From assembly GCF_000406105.1 (NCBI RefSeq), contig NZ_CM001974.1:3412056-3476055 (forward strand): a stretch of 64,000 nucleotides of DNA, given 5' to 3'. The notes under the pieces were generated by a model. The model worked only from the letters and a program-made list of their open reading frames with translations, did not search any database and had not been told where the DNA came from. Both the position numbers and the translations under genes were made by a program. Shown piece by piece: positions 1 through 11,448 of this stretch. Origin of the DNA: Dickeya chrysanthemi NCPPB 402. Lineage in GTDB: Bacteria; Pseudomonadota; Gammaproteobacteria; Enterobacterales; Enterobacteriaceae. Position 1 is the stretch's first letter; every line of letters begins with the position of its first letter.

Positions 1-96
1 AATATCCTAAAATGATTTCTCTATAATTTCGCCCCTCCACCGCAAATAGTTACAAAAGGAAATACCATTTTATCCATACAAAAAACATGGATGATA

Positions 97-285
97 TTAT
101 TTCCATTCGGCTTTTTTCGGCGTTTTACTCGCTATCTGATATTCCGCCGGCAAAAAGCATTCTCCCAATAAACCGTCATCATTTTTACTCTCTGGTTTAA
201 TGGAATTGCATTGCGGAGCGGCCTTTCCGAATAACGGAAACAGACCAGCCATGTTCAACACCGGATCCATAGCAGCAGGTAGCAA
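97..285 (-). CDS. Doubtful small hypothetical ORF
   Basis: A 62-codon frame that would start at TTG, or at an internal ATG five codons in. Codon choice looks ordinary for an enterobacterium, but I recognise no family and see no clear ribosome-binding site. A truncated ERIC repeat lies just upstream of its start. It could be a remnant gene or chance. Confidence 0.2.
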   Translation of the reverse strand: MLPAAMDPVLNMAGLFPLFGKAAPQCNSIKPESKNDDGLLGECFLPAEYQIASKTPKKAEWK

Positions 286-300
286 GAGACTTTAGAGATT

Positions 301-330
301 GTCCTGCAACTCGAATTATTTTGGGTGTAT
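301..330 (+). repeat. ERIC repeat fragment (terminal 30 bp)
   Basis: These bases match the last 30 bp of the full ERIC element at 26014-26142 (core CTGCAACTCGAATTATTTTG). The rest of the element is missing, so this is a truncated copy about 90 bp upstream of the MicF transcript. Confidence 0.7.
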
Positions 331-368
331 GCCGCCATCGCACAAAATGAAAAAACGTTCGAGGTCAG

Positions 369-412
369 GTAGCATTAAGTGATAAATCTCCTATGACTGA
401 CAACTTTAGAAT
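369..412 (+). promoter_or_regulatory. micF promoter with marbox-like site
   Basis: The -10 hexamer TAGAAT (407-412) sits seven bases before the expected MicF 5' end at 420. The -35 region (384-389) is poor, which suggests activator dependence. Overlapping it, 369-387 fits the MarA/SoxS/Rob consensus AYNGCACNNWNNRYYAAAY in its key positions (GCAT, then GATAAAT at the right spacing). E. coli micF is a known marbox promoter. That these regulators act here is inferred. Confidence 0.5.
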
Positions 413-419
413 TGATTCC

Positions 420-493
420 GCTATCATCAAATCTTCATTCCGCTTTATCATAAATTACCTTCTGACTGCCGGGCTTGTCCCGGCATTTTTTTT
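420..493 (+). ncRNA. micF: MicF antisense small RNA
   Basis: The 5' end reads GCTATCATCA, the conserved MicF seed that pairs with the ompF ribosome-binding region. The RNA ends in an intrinsic terminator: stem GCCGGG/CCCGGC (468-473 and 479-484) followed by eight T. Length is about 74 nt, compared with 93 nt in E. coli. Position upstream of rcsD matches E. coli, where micF lies between ompC and rcsD. The middle of the RNA is diverged, so identification rests on seed, terminator and synteny. Confidence 0.8.
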
Positions 494-904
494 ATCTGCC
501 GACTTATTATGGAATCCTTCCTGCATTTTCTGCTGATGAAACACATCCCTTTCGATAAAAGGTCGCGGTTGTGGTAAAAATATCTGTCAGGTTCAGCAAC
601 GATAGTTATTCAGCAATGAGTTCAACCTTAAGCCTCTCTCCTACGCTCACCCAGCTACAGCGATTGGATGGCCAAACGAGACGATTCACCGTTCAGCCGG
701 CGTTTTCCATGACTGGCCGATCCGCGTTGATCGTTGCTTCTGCCCGCACACTCAGTTATATCGGTATATTGGCCGACATATCGCTGCCGGGAACCGCCGC
801 CAAACGGCGCAATCCGCCCCTGTTGCCGTGCCTTAGTGCGCTGTTACTACCGGCGGTCGGCTTCAGTATCCGTCTCATTACCCGTTCATCAGGAGCCTGA
901 TTTC
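494..904 (+). other. rcsD upstream region with a doubtful 109-codon ORF
   Basis: The region between MicF and rcsD holds one open frame (571-900, GTG start) that stops four bases before the rcsD ATG and contains the rcsD ribosome-binding site in its last codons. That arrangement would allow translational coupling. However, the frame uses several rare codons (AGA, AGG, CTA, ATA, CGA) and matches no family I know. I treat it as leader sequence rather than a gene. Confidence 0.3.
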
Positions 905-3574
905 ATGCCTGCGGCTATCATGCGTTTCTTCCTGCTATTTATCCTGCTACTGCTGATGATGACCGGCACCTATAGCTATAACTATGTCAACAACTGGATG
1001 ACGGAGAAAAAATCCACGCTGGCGGACATTGCGGAAGGGATGCAAAAGCGTATTGATGCCTACCGTTTTTTTACCGATCAGATTTACAAAAATCTAATCA
1101 GCGATACAACGTCGTCTGATACCCCGAACATCAGTCTGATCACGCTGATGCCGAATGTGTTTTATGTCGAGAAAAGCGGCCACAAAACCGATGCATTGAT
1201 TTTCGGGCCGTATGACAAAACCACCCTCGGCGCCATGCACCGGATATCACAATATTTGGATGTGTTGTGGGGAGCAAAAACCGATATCTATTCGATGTAT
1301 TATCTGAACGGGTTGGACAATAGCCTGACGATGATTTCCACCCAACCGTTAAAGGATATCTCGTCACAATTTCGTGGCAGTTATCTTTCATCAATGGTGG
1401 AATCGCGCAAAACCGAGATGCTACAGCAGGCAAATACACTGGATGAACGGGAAAGCTTTTCACCTTTGCGCAAGCTGCGTTTTTACAACGACTATTACTT
1501 TACCCTACGCACGACGTTCAATCAGCCGGGTCATCTGGCCACTGTTATTGCTTTCGATTTATCAATCAACGACTTAATCCCACGAACCTTGTCGAGAGAC
1601 AGCTTCATACTGCGCCAGCAGACGCCACCGGTCAACGCCGATGCCAGCGCAGATAACGAGATCCCCACCGACATTCACCGCGAAGGGGCCTCGCTGGAAG
1701 TCTCAGCCCAGTTGATGAATTCGCCGATCAAACTGGTCTATGCCATCCCACTGGGCAGACTGGTGACAGATATGCTGCGCAATAATCTCTGGATCATGGC
1801 GCTAAATCTGGCATTGCTGTTGATCTCGGCGGCAGGTTTCTACGCGTTACGCCGCTACTATGCCCGCCCCAAAGATGATTTGTCACATCATCTGAAAGAG
1901 CAGCAACAGATGTACGGCGAGATCGTCAGCCGTATCCCGATAGGGGTACTGGTTTACGATTTCAGCAACAATAAAGTGGTGGTGGCGAACATACTGGCGG
2001 AACGGCTATACCCTCACCTCAGCCTGAAAAAAATCTCTACGCTGGCAGAGGAACACCAGGGGGTCATTCAGGCTACGGTGGACAATGAGATGTACGAAGT
2101 CCGCGTTTTTCACAGCCAGCATACACCGTCATTGTGCTTATTCCTGCTGCGCGAACAGGATCAGGAAATACTGATTACCAAAAAACTGCAGCTGGCGCAG
2201 CGCGAGTTCGACAAGAATGTCTCGGTTCGCAAGCGTCTGTTTCGCAACCTGAGTCAGGAGTTTAAACAACCGCTTTCAGCGGTACATCAGTTGGCACTGG
2301 CACTACGCAAAACCGACCATCCGGCTGAGCAACAAAAAATGATTAAGACGCTGATTGCCGAAACCAGCAGCGCTATCCGCCTGATGGAAAACATTGCGCT
2401 GCAGGCACGGCTGGAAACCGTAGAATGGAATCTGGTCCACGGCTCGTTTTCACCATTAACATTGTTCGACGACCTGATGCTGGAACTGCTGCCGCGTATC
2501 CAGCAGAAAGGACTTAAGCTGTTCAACCATTACAAACTCAACCCGCGACAGACTTATCTGGGCGATAGTGAATTGCTGAAGAAAACCTTGTCGCTGCTGC
2601 TGGATTACTCCATCACCAACACCGATTACGGCAAAATCACGTTATCCTGTGAGCAATCGGCACACTCTGCCGAGCAGTTGCTGATCCGCATTAGCGATAC
2701 CGGAACGGATATTTCCGGTATGGAAAGAGATAATCTGGTGCATCCGTTTGCTACCCCTCCTCTATCCGATCGTTTTCGGCACAATTCCGGATTAACCCTA
2801 TTTTTATGTAATCAACTTTGCAACAAACTGGGCGGTCAACTGCAAATCAATAGTCGCCCAGGACTGGGAACCCAGTACGTACTGACGTTGAAACTGCAGC
2901 CGGAACCACTGCCTGCGGAAGAAGATGAGAAATTATTGGACGATATCACGCTACTTCTGAATATTACCTCGGACGAGGTTCGTACCATTGTCAGCCGAAT
3001 GGTAAGCAGTTGGGGGGCAGAGGTCGTGGTGTACGATGAGCGGCTGGCGAACCAGAATGCGGACATCATTATTACTGATGATCCCAACAAGGTCGCCAGC
3101 GATACGTTGCTGGTCACCAGTGACGATACCCAGTTGATCCCGTTGGGGCAACGACGCTTGCGTACCAATTACAACATCAGCCAACTGCTGCAGGATGGTT
3201 TGCTGAAATTGATTGAACAACAGTTGGCGACCGACCAGAACGATAGCGCATCGGAAGAACAGGACGACATCGGCTTCTATGTTCGTCAGTTACACAGCAG
3301 TGACTACTATTCCTTGTTTGTCGATACAGTACCGGAGGATATCAAGAGACTATATACTGAGGCCCAAGACGGCGATTTTTTGTCACTCGCGCAAACCGCA
3401 CACCGCCTGAAGGGTGTCTTTGCCATGCTGAATCTTCATCCCGGCAAGCAGTTATGTGAAACGCTGGAAAAGCTTATTACCACCCAGGATCGTGCGCAAA
3501 TAGAAATCTACCTTCAGCAGATCGAAGGTTTTGTCACAGCATTGCTGCAGCCAGGTGGCCAACAATACGAGTAA
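905..3574 (+). CDS. rcsD: RcsD phosphotransfer protein
   Basis: Inner-membrane histidine phosphotransferase of the Rcs envelope-stress phosphorelay, passing phosphate from RcsC to RcsB. The 889-residue product begins with a membrane segment (MRFFLLFILLLLMM), followed by a periplasmic domain with the conserved stretch NALDERESF-like (NTLDERESF), a second membrane segment near residue 300, a degenerate kinase-like region and a C-terminal Hpt domain with AHRLKGVFAML, the phosphorylated His being about residue 833. The ATG at 905 is chosen because AGGAGC lies about ten bases upstream and it gives the family length (890 in E. coli); longer in-frame starts add unrelated sequence. rcsB follows after five bases. 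Confidence 0.95.
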   Translation: MPAAIMRFFLLFILLLLMMTGTYSYNYVNNWMTEKKSTLADIAEGMQKRIDAYRFFTDQIYKNLISDTTSSDTPNISLITLMPNVFYVEKSGHKTDALIFGPYDKTTLGAMHRISQYLDVLWGAKTDIYSMYYLNGLDNSLTMISTQPLKDISSQFRGSYLSSMVESRKTEMLQQANTLDERESFSPLRKLRFYNDYYFTLRTTFNQPGHLATVIAFDLSINDLIPRTLSRDSFILRQQTPPVNADASADNEIPTDIHREGASLEVSAQLMNSPIKLVYAIPLGRLVTDMLRNNLWIMALNLALLLISAAGFYALRRYYARPKDDLSHHLKEQQQMYGEIVSRIPIGVLVYDFSNNKVVVANILAERLYPHLSLKKISTLAEEHQGVIQATVDNEMYEVRVFHSQHTPSLCLFLLREQDQEILITKKLQLAQREFDKNVSVRKRLFRNLSQEFKQPLSAVHQLALALRKTDHPAEQQKMIKTLIAETSSAIRLMENIALQARLETVEWNLVHGSFSPLTLFDDLMLELLPRIQQKGLKLFNHYKLNPRQTYLGDSELLKKTLSLLLDYSITNTDYGKITLSCEQSAHSAEQLLIRISDTGTDISGMERDNLVHPFATPPLSDRFRHNSGLTLFLCNQLCNKLGGQLQINSRPGLGTQYVLTLKLQPEPLPAEEDEKLLDDITLLLNITSDEVRTIVSRMVSSWGAEVVVYDERLANQNADIIITDDPNKVASDTLLVTSDDTQLIPLGQRRLRTNYNISQLLQDGLLKLIEQQLATDQNDSASEEQDDIGFYVRQLHSSDYYSLFVDTVPEDIKRLYTEAQDGDFLSLAQTAHRLKGVFAMLNLHPGKQLCETLEKLITTQDRAQIEIYLQQIEGFVTALLQPGGQQYE

Positions 3575-3579
3575 AAACA

Positions 3580-4230
3580 ATGAGCAATCTAAACGTAATT
3601 ATTGCAGACGACCATCCTATTGTTTTGTTCGGCATTAAAAAATCGCTGGAACAAATCGAATGGGTTAACGTCGTGGGTGAATTCGAAGACTCGACAGCCC
3701 TGATTAACAATCTTCCCAAGCTGGATGCGAACGTCTTGATCACCGACTTATCCATGCCAGGAGATAAATACGGTGACGGCATCACCCTCATTAAATATAT
3801 CAAGCGCCATTTCCCTCATTTGTCGATCATTGTACTGACGATGAACAATAATCCGGCTATTCTCAGCGCCGTGCTGGAGCTTGATATTGAAGGGATTGTG
3901 CTGAAACAGGGCGCACCGACCGACCTGCCTAAAGCGCTGGCAGCGTTACAGAAAGGCAAGAAATTCACACCGGAAAGCGTTAGCAAAGTACTGGAGAAAA
4001 TCAGCGCCAGCGGTTATGGCGACAAACGCCTGTCTCCCAAGGAAAGTGAAGTATTGCGTCTGTTTGCCGAAGGGTTCCTGGTTACTGAAATCGCCAGAAA
4101 GCTCAATCGCAGCATTAAGACCATTAGCAGCCAGAAGAAATCGGCCATGACCAAACTTGGGGTGGACAACGATATCGCGCTGTTAAACTACCTTTCCTCG
4201 GTCGGCGTATCACCGTCTGACAAAGAGTAA
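3580..4230 (+). CDS. rcsB: RcsB response regulator
   Basis: DNA-binding response regulator of the Rcs phosphorelay, controlling capsule, motility and, in soft-rot bacteria, virulence functions. The 216-residue protein has an N-terminal receiver domain (acidic pair in IIADDHP, phosphoacceptor Asp in LITDLSMPG near residue 56) and a C-terminal LuxR/FixJ-type helix-turn-helix (LSPKESEVLRLFAEGFLVTEIARKL, given here in part by SPKESEVLRLF). Length equals the E. coli protein. It follows rcsD after five bases and is probably co-transcribed; E. coli also has a promoter inside rcsD, which I could not confirm here. Confidence 0.97.
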   Translation: MSNLNVIIADDHPIVLFGIKKSLEQIEWVNVVGEFEDSTALINNLPKLDANVLITDLSMPGDKYGDGITLIKYIKRHFPHLSIIVLTMNNNPAILSAVLELDIEGIVLKQGAPTDLPKALAALQKGKKFTPESVSKVLEKISASGYGDKRLSPKESEVLRLFAEGFLVTEIARKLNRSIKTISSQKKSAMTKLGVDNDIALLNYLSSVGVSPSDKE

Positions 4231-4237
4231 CCTTCTT

Positions 4238-4267
4238 GTCGGCAAACAGGGAAGCCTGTTTGCCGGC
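4238..4267. terminator. Bidirectional hairpin between rcsB and rcsC
   Basis: A 13-bp stem (4238-4250 with 4255-4267, one G-U pair) closed by the tetraloop GAAG lies between the convergent rcsB and rcsC genes. It has no long U-tract, only TTCTTTG downstream on the plus strand. Confidence 0.6.
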
Positions 4268-4277
4268 ACGTTCTTTG

Positions 4278-4318
4278 TTGCATGACACTATTGCGACATT
4301 GCATGACAGTATTACGAC
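4278..4318. repeat. Two 20-bp near-identical tandem repeats
   Basis: TTGCATGACACTATTGCGAC (4278-4297) recurs at 4299-4318 with two changes. The second copy runs into the rcsC stop codon. No function is evident. Confidence 0.7.
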
Positions 4319-7173
4319 TGAGCCGTTTTGCCCTGTCTGACGAGATGGCTGTAATACGACAGTGATTGTTGCAATGTATCCAGCGTTACCGGCTTGGACA
4401 AGCAATTATCCATACCGGCTTGCAGACAGCGTTGCCGCTCTTCCGCCAATGCATTGGCCGTAACGCCAATCACCGGCAAGGTCTGTCCCATCTCCCGCAG
4501 TTGCTGAGTAAAACGATACCCGTCCATATTCGGCATGTTGACGTCGGTAAGCACAATGTCCACCGGATTTTTCGCCAGCACATCCAGTGCATCAAGCCCA
4601 TCATTAGCGGTGATCACCTGATACCCCAGCGACCCAAGCTGGTCAGCCAGCAAACGGCGGTTAATCGGGTGGTCATCCACCACCAGAAGATGAATCTCGC
4701 CATTCTCAGTGCGACTATAACTCACCGCAGGCTGAGACGCCGCCACGGCCGGCAACGCATCTTCACCACGATAAATACGTTGCAGCAGCGTCGGCAACTC
4801 ATGCAGCACAGCGGTACTATAGAGCCAATATCCTGCTCGTTGTTCCTGAGGCGCACCACCATGCGCTGCGCAAATCTCCACGCAGACATGCGCCTTTGGC
4901 TCAGCATCGGGCGTATGATCAAAAATCATAACGTCCTCGTTCCCTACTACCCGCCCTTCATCGTATCGCCTTGCATCCAGACCACAGGCACTGAGCAGGC
5001 CCAGCAGATAACGCTCCATCAAGGCATTACGGATGTGCAGCCAGCACGTTTTTCCCTGTAAATCAGGCAACTGCAATGTCTGAGGATAGTGAGCGCGATA
5101 AAGCGGAATACGAATACCGAACTCACTGCCAAGCCCAGGCTCAGATTCAATCGTAATGTCGCCATCCATCAGGCTCACCAGCTTTTCACAAATCGCCAGC
5201 CCCAGACCGGTGCCTTGAAAATGGCGCTGAACCCCGGTTCCAGCCTGAAAGAACGGATCAAACAGTTTCATCACCGAGCGGGTATCAATCCCGACGCCGG
5301 TATCCCGCACTTTAAATACCAGGTAGCCCTCGTCGCTACACGCCACCTGAAACACGATACAGCCGGTATCGGTAAACTTGATGGCATTACTGAGCAGATT
5401 ACTCAATACCTGCTGTAATCGCACCGCATCCCCCATTAATCGTGAGGGCACGTTAGGGTCAATATAGCAGTACAACTCGAGACGCTTTTTCACCACCAGA
5501 GGTAAGTAATTATTTAAAATATGGTTTATCACTTCACGCGGTGCAAACTCACTGGGCTCGATCTTCAACTGTTCCGATTCGATCTTGGAGAAATCCAGAA
5601 TGTCGCTGATGATCTTCAGCAACAGCGACGAAGAATTTTGCATCGCGGTCACCAGCCGATTAGCATCTGACGGCAGCGATTTCGTCTGCAGCAAATCCAG
5701 ATTGCCGATAATCCCATAAAGCGGTGTACGCAACTCATGACTGACGGTTGCCAGAAACATTGACTTAGACTGGCTGGCCTGCTCAGCGGCGTTAGCCATC
5801 TCCTGCAGCGACTCCTCCATGCGAACGCGGGCACTGACATCAAGCAGTACACAAATAGCGACGTTCTCATTGCGATAGCGTGAATGCACGAAACTAATTT
5901 GCAGGTGGTGATTACGTCCAGTCACCACATCCAACGATTTGGACTGCTGTTCGCAAATAATCCGAACAATGTGCACCCGGTCTTCATACGTCAGCAGGCT
6001 AAGGTAGTTATGCGCCAGCTCGTTACTGAGAATATTGGTGCCGTCGCTAATCCTTAAAATACAAATCCCTACCGGCGCCGAGGCGACGATTTTACGGTTA
6101 AATTGCTCGTTCTCCTCCAGTTGGAAGGCGTTGCGTTCCGCGGGCAAAAAGATCTTGCGTTCAAATAATCTCGCCAATAAAAACAAACAGATAGCTGATG
6201 CCAGATTCAACAATGCAATATTGATAATCAGCGTATTGAGCGACATCAGAATCACTTCCAGCGGCAACGAATAGACCACGGCCATTGACGTAGGCGGTAA
6301 TGCCTTTTTCATCAACAGGGTTCCATAACCGTCGCTATAACCGAAGTAATTGTTCGAATCGGGATAATGGGTGGAACTGTTGCTGCCAGACTGAGTATCG
6401 GTGAGCTGCAGCAATACGTGATCAGTTTGATCCAACAGCCTGATACTGAACGGCAGGTCGCCATTCAACATAAAATCATCCAGCCTGATGGTCTGCTCAA
6501 TCCCCATCATGGTCACCAGATGGTTATCCACATACACCGGCGTCAACGCATACAAATACCCTACTTCCTGCGTCGGGCCGGGCACCACCCAGAATAGGCT
6601 CTCTTCGCGGCGATTTCCCGCCCGATTGGAATTCTGATTCTGTAACCGCTCTTGCACGCTTTTCAGCAGGCTGTCGCTATCCAGTGATTGGTTACGAATA
6701 CCAAAATCAACAATACACTGCTGACTGCTATCGACAAAAAAGAGGCGATTCAGATCATAAACTGATGAGAAATCATCATGCCATTGTTCAAAAAAACCAC
6801 TCAGTGACTGCAACAGAGCCGGAGTCTTCGCATACTGCTCGCCACAATTAAACGTGGGCGATAGCGAATAAATAGAAAACGGCGTTTTTGGCATCGAAGA
6901 CTTACGTTCGCGGGATAGGGATGAAGCGCTAAGTCGGTTGGCGGCAATGTATCTCAGTTCACGTGCGACATCCGTAGTATGACGAATATACCCCAGCGAC
7001 TGTTCGAAATTGAGCGAGAAAATCTGGCGTAAATGCGATTCCCGTTGATTCAGTTCCTTATTGACATAAAAAACTGAAATCAGTGCGCCCAGAATCCACA
7101 GCGTAGTCGCCAGCACCCGGAACATATACCGGGAGATTTTGAGGGTAGACTGAAAAGAAGCAATAACTTTCAA
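4312..7173 (-). CDS. rcsC: RcsC hybrid sensor histidine kinase
   Basis: Inner-membrane hybrid kinase that starts the Rcs phosphorelay (RcsC to RcsD to RcsB). Visible in order: N-terminal membrane segment (VLATTLWILGALISVFYV), periplasmic domain, second membrane segment (LIINIALLNLASAICLFLLA), a PAS-like region, a HisKA motif (SHELRTPLYG), ATPase boxes (DTGVGI, GTGLGL), and a C-terminal receiver with DIVLTDVNMPNMDGY. Alignment with E. coli RcsC (949 residues, starting MKYLASF) places the start at the TTG at 7173 (LKVIASF), giving 953 residues. The frame stays open to 7281, but that extension runs through the gyrA terminator. An ATG at 7125 is the other option. Start confidence is low; gene identity is firm. 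Confidence 0.93.
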   Translation of the reverse strand: MKVIASFQSTLKISRYMFRVLATTLWILGALISVFYVNKELNQRESHLRQIFSLNFEQSLGYIRHTTDVARELRYIAANRLSASSLSRERKSSMPKTPFSIYSLSPTFNCGEQYAKTPALLQSLSGFFEQWHDDFSSVYDLNRLFFVDSSQQCIVDFGIRNQSLDSDSLLKSVQERLQNQNSNRAGNRREESLFWVVPGPTQEVGYLYALTPVYVDNHLVTMMGIEQTIRLDDFMLNGDLPFSIRLLDQTDHVLLQLTDTQSGSNSSTHYPDSNNYFGYSDGYGTLLMKKALPPTSMAVVYSLPLEVILMSLNTLIINIALLNLASAICLFLLARLFERKIFLPAERNAFQLEENEQFNRKIVASAPVGICILRISDGTNILSNELAHNYLSLLTYEDRVHIVRIICEQQSKSLDVVTGRNHHLQISFVHSRYRNENVAICVLLDVSARVRMEESLQEMANAAEQASQSKSMFLATVSHELRTPLYGIIGNLDLLQTKSLPSDANRLVTAMQNSSSLLLKIISDILDFSKIESEQLKIEPSEFAPREVINHILNNYLPLVVKKRLELYCYIDPNVPSRLMGDAVRLQQVLSNLLSNAIKFTDTGCIVFQVACSDEGYLVFKVRDTGVGIDTRSVMKLFDPFFQAGTGVQRHFQGTGLGLAICEKLVSLMDGDITIESEPGLGSEFGIRIPLYRAHYPQTLQLPDLQGKTCWLHIRNALMERYLLGLLSACGLDARRYDEGRVVGNEDVMIFDHTPDAEPKAHVCVEICAAHGGAPQEQRAGYWLYSTAVLHELPTLLQRIYRGEDALPAVAASQPAVSYSRTENGEIHLLVVDDHPINRRLLADQLGSLGYQVITANDGLDALDVLAKNPVDIVLTDVNMPNMDGYRFTQQLREMGQTLPVIGVTANALAEERQRCLQAGMDNCLSKPVTLDTLQQSLSYYSHLVRQGKTAQS

Positions 7174-7247
7174 TGGTATACCGTAGAGGTTATCAGCACG
7201 GGAAAACACGGTCGGGATCAGCCGATACAGTACCGATCCTGTATAAA

Positions 7248-7276
7248 AAAAGCCAGCGCGTCGGGCGCTGGCTTTT
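7248..7276 (-). terminator. gyrA intrinsic terminator
   Basis: A 12-bp perfect stem (AAAAGCCAGCGC at 7248-7259 with its complement at 7265-7276) is followed on the minus strand by a run of T. It lies about 25 bp past the gyrA stop codon and upstream of rcsC. Confidence 0.9.
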
Positions 7277-7301
7277 GTCACTTTACTGACAGGAAAAAAA
7301 A

Positions 7302-9950
<2,649 letters not shown>

Positions 9951-10189
9951 CTATTCACATCTACCCGATTTTAAAAGGTGGAAAATCATATCATAAACCG
10001 GGGTTTCAGGGGAAACTTCACGCCGGTTTGCCGGCGCTTCTTTACCAGACACGTCACGTTTCGTTACGGCGAAGGTTACCACCGTCACAAGACATCGCCG
10101 CTATGAAGCCGCCGCAGACGACTACAACAACCGCTTTGCGCTCGCTATACTCGGCCTCAATCAATATTAACGAAAGGGGATCACCCGCC

Positions 10190-10939
10190 ATGAATACAGA
10201 CACCACGAACCCCGCCGGCCTGAAGAACGCCGCCCCCACACCGAATGTCGACCTTGATGAAATCGCCAAATTCGAGGCCGTCGCCTCGCGCTGGTGGGAT
10301 CTGGAAGGCGAGTTTAAGCCGCTGCACCGCATCAATCCGCTACGCCTGAGCTATATCATCGAGCGTGCCGACGGTATTTTCGGCAAACGCGTACTGGATG
10401 TCGGCTGCGGCGGCGGTATTCTGGCCGAAAGCCTGGCGCGCGAAGGCGCTCAGGTTACCGGTCTGGATATGGGCGCAGAACCGTTGCAGGTTGCCCGGCT
10501 GCACGCACTGGAAAGCGGTGTGACCGTCGGTTACGTGCAGGAAACGGTGGAAACCCACGCCGACGCCCACGCCGGCGCCTACGACGTCGTGACCTGTATG
10601 GAAATGCTGGAGCACGTGCCGGACCCTCGCTCAGTAGTACAAGCCTGCGCCCGGCTGGTGAAACCCGGCGGCCATGTCTTTTTCTCCACCATCAATCGCA
10701 ATGCCAAAGCCTGGCTGATGCTGATTGTCGGCGCCGAATACCTGACCAACATGGTGCCGCGCGGTACGCACGACATCAAAAAGTTCATTCGTCCGGCGGA
10801 ATTGTTGACCTGGGTGGACCAGACGCCGCTGCGTGAACGCCACATGACCGGGCTGCACTACAACCCACTGCTGGACCGTTTCCGGCTCGGTGCAAACGTC
10901 GACGTCAATTATATGCTCCATACCAGGCATCTCGGTTGA
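10190..10939 (+). CDS. ubiG: UbiG ubiquinone O-methyltransferase
   Basis: SAM-dependent O-methyltransferase that acts twice in ubiquinone synthesis. The 249-residue product shows the SAM-binding motif [16 protein letters not shown], the conserved region [19 protein letters not shown] near the N-terminus and [11 protein letters not shown] near the C-terminus. The frame is open from 10028, but the ATG at 10190 is preferred: it has GAAAGGGGA upstream and gives a length close to E. coli UbiG (240). As in E. coli it is divergent from gyrA and precedes nrdAB. Confidence 0.96.
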   Translation: MNTDTTNPAGLKNAAPTPNVDLDEIAKFEAVASRWWDLEGEFKPLHRINPLRLSYIIERADGIFGKRVLDVGCGGGILAESLAREGAQVTGLDMGAEPLQVARLHALESGVTVGYVQETVETHADAHAGAYDVVTCMEMLEHVPDPRSVVQACARLVKPGGHVFFSTINRNAKAWLMLIVGAEYLTNMVPRGTHDIKKFIRPAELLTWVDQTPLRERHMTGLHYNPLLDRFRLGANVDVNYMLHTRHLG

Positions 10940-10978
10940 CGCCGCCGGGGGGCGTTGACGGTTCGATTAACGCCTTTG

Positions 10979-11005
10979 GCCGATGGTTATTCCATCGGCT
11001 TTTTT
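10979..11005 (+). terminator. ubiG intrinsic terminator
   Basis: Stem GCCGATGG/CCATCGGC (10979-10986 and 10992-10999), loop TTATT, then six T. It lies 40 bp after the ubiG stop. Confidence 0.93.
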
Positions 11006-11246
11006 ATCGATGAGGAATACGTTTTCAGGCATAAACTGCGCCTCATCAACATTTGAGCAACATATCAAACTCAGATTATTCCCAATAACTTGTCTGAAAC
11101 GCGGTTTTAATCCACACGCAGCGGTTGTCAGCGGATAAGAAACCGCCGGTTGATCAATTTTTTTATTTTTCTCCCCTGTAGTTGACAAAATAATGAGGCC
11201 GCACAGTGGCTGGGATTTAGCGCGCTTGTAACATTTATTCCCTATG

Positions 11247-11255
11247 TTATCCACA
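11247..11255 (+). promoter_or_regulatory. DnaA box upstream of nrdA
   Basis: TTATCCACA is an exact match to the high-affinity DnaA box. It lies about 200 bp upstream of nrdA. The E. coli nrdAB promoter is known to bind DnaA, linking dNTP supply to replication initiation. Function here is inferred from the match and position. Confidence 0.75.
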
Positions 11256-11325
11256 AGAGCTGGCCGTTTTGCTCACTTGCAATACGTCATTTTTCACATT
11301 ATCTTGTTATCAAAAGCTGGCCCAC

Positions 11326-11373
11326 CCCCTATATATAGTGTTTACTTCTGACAGAAAACACTATTTTTTTGTT
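11326..11373 (+). promoter_or_regulatory. Pair of NrdR-type boxes
   Basis: Two 16-bp sites resembling the NrdR consensus ACACTATATNTAGTGT: CCCCTATATATAGTGT at 11326-11341 (good right half) and ACACTATTTTTTTGTT at 11358-11373 (good left half). They are 32 bp apart start to start, about three helical turns, which is the usual NrdR arrangement. NrdR represses ribonucleotide reductase genes when dATP/ATP loading is high. Confidence 0.75.
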
Positions 11374-11448
11374 TGCGTTTTTTGTGAATGAAGACATGGG
11401 GAGGCTGATAAAAACAAAACTCGTGTCAAAAAACAGGTGCTACGCCAC

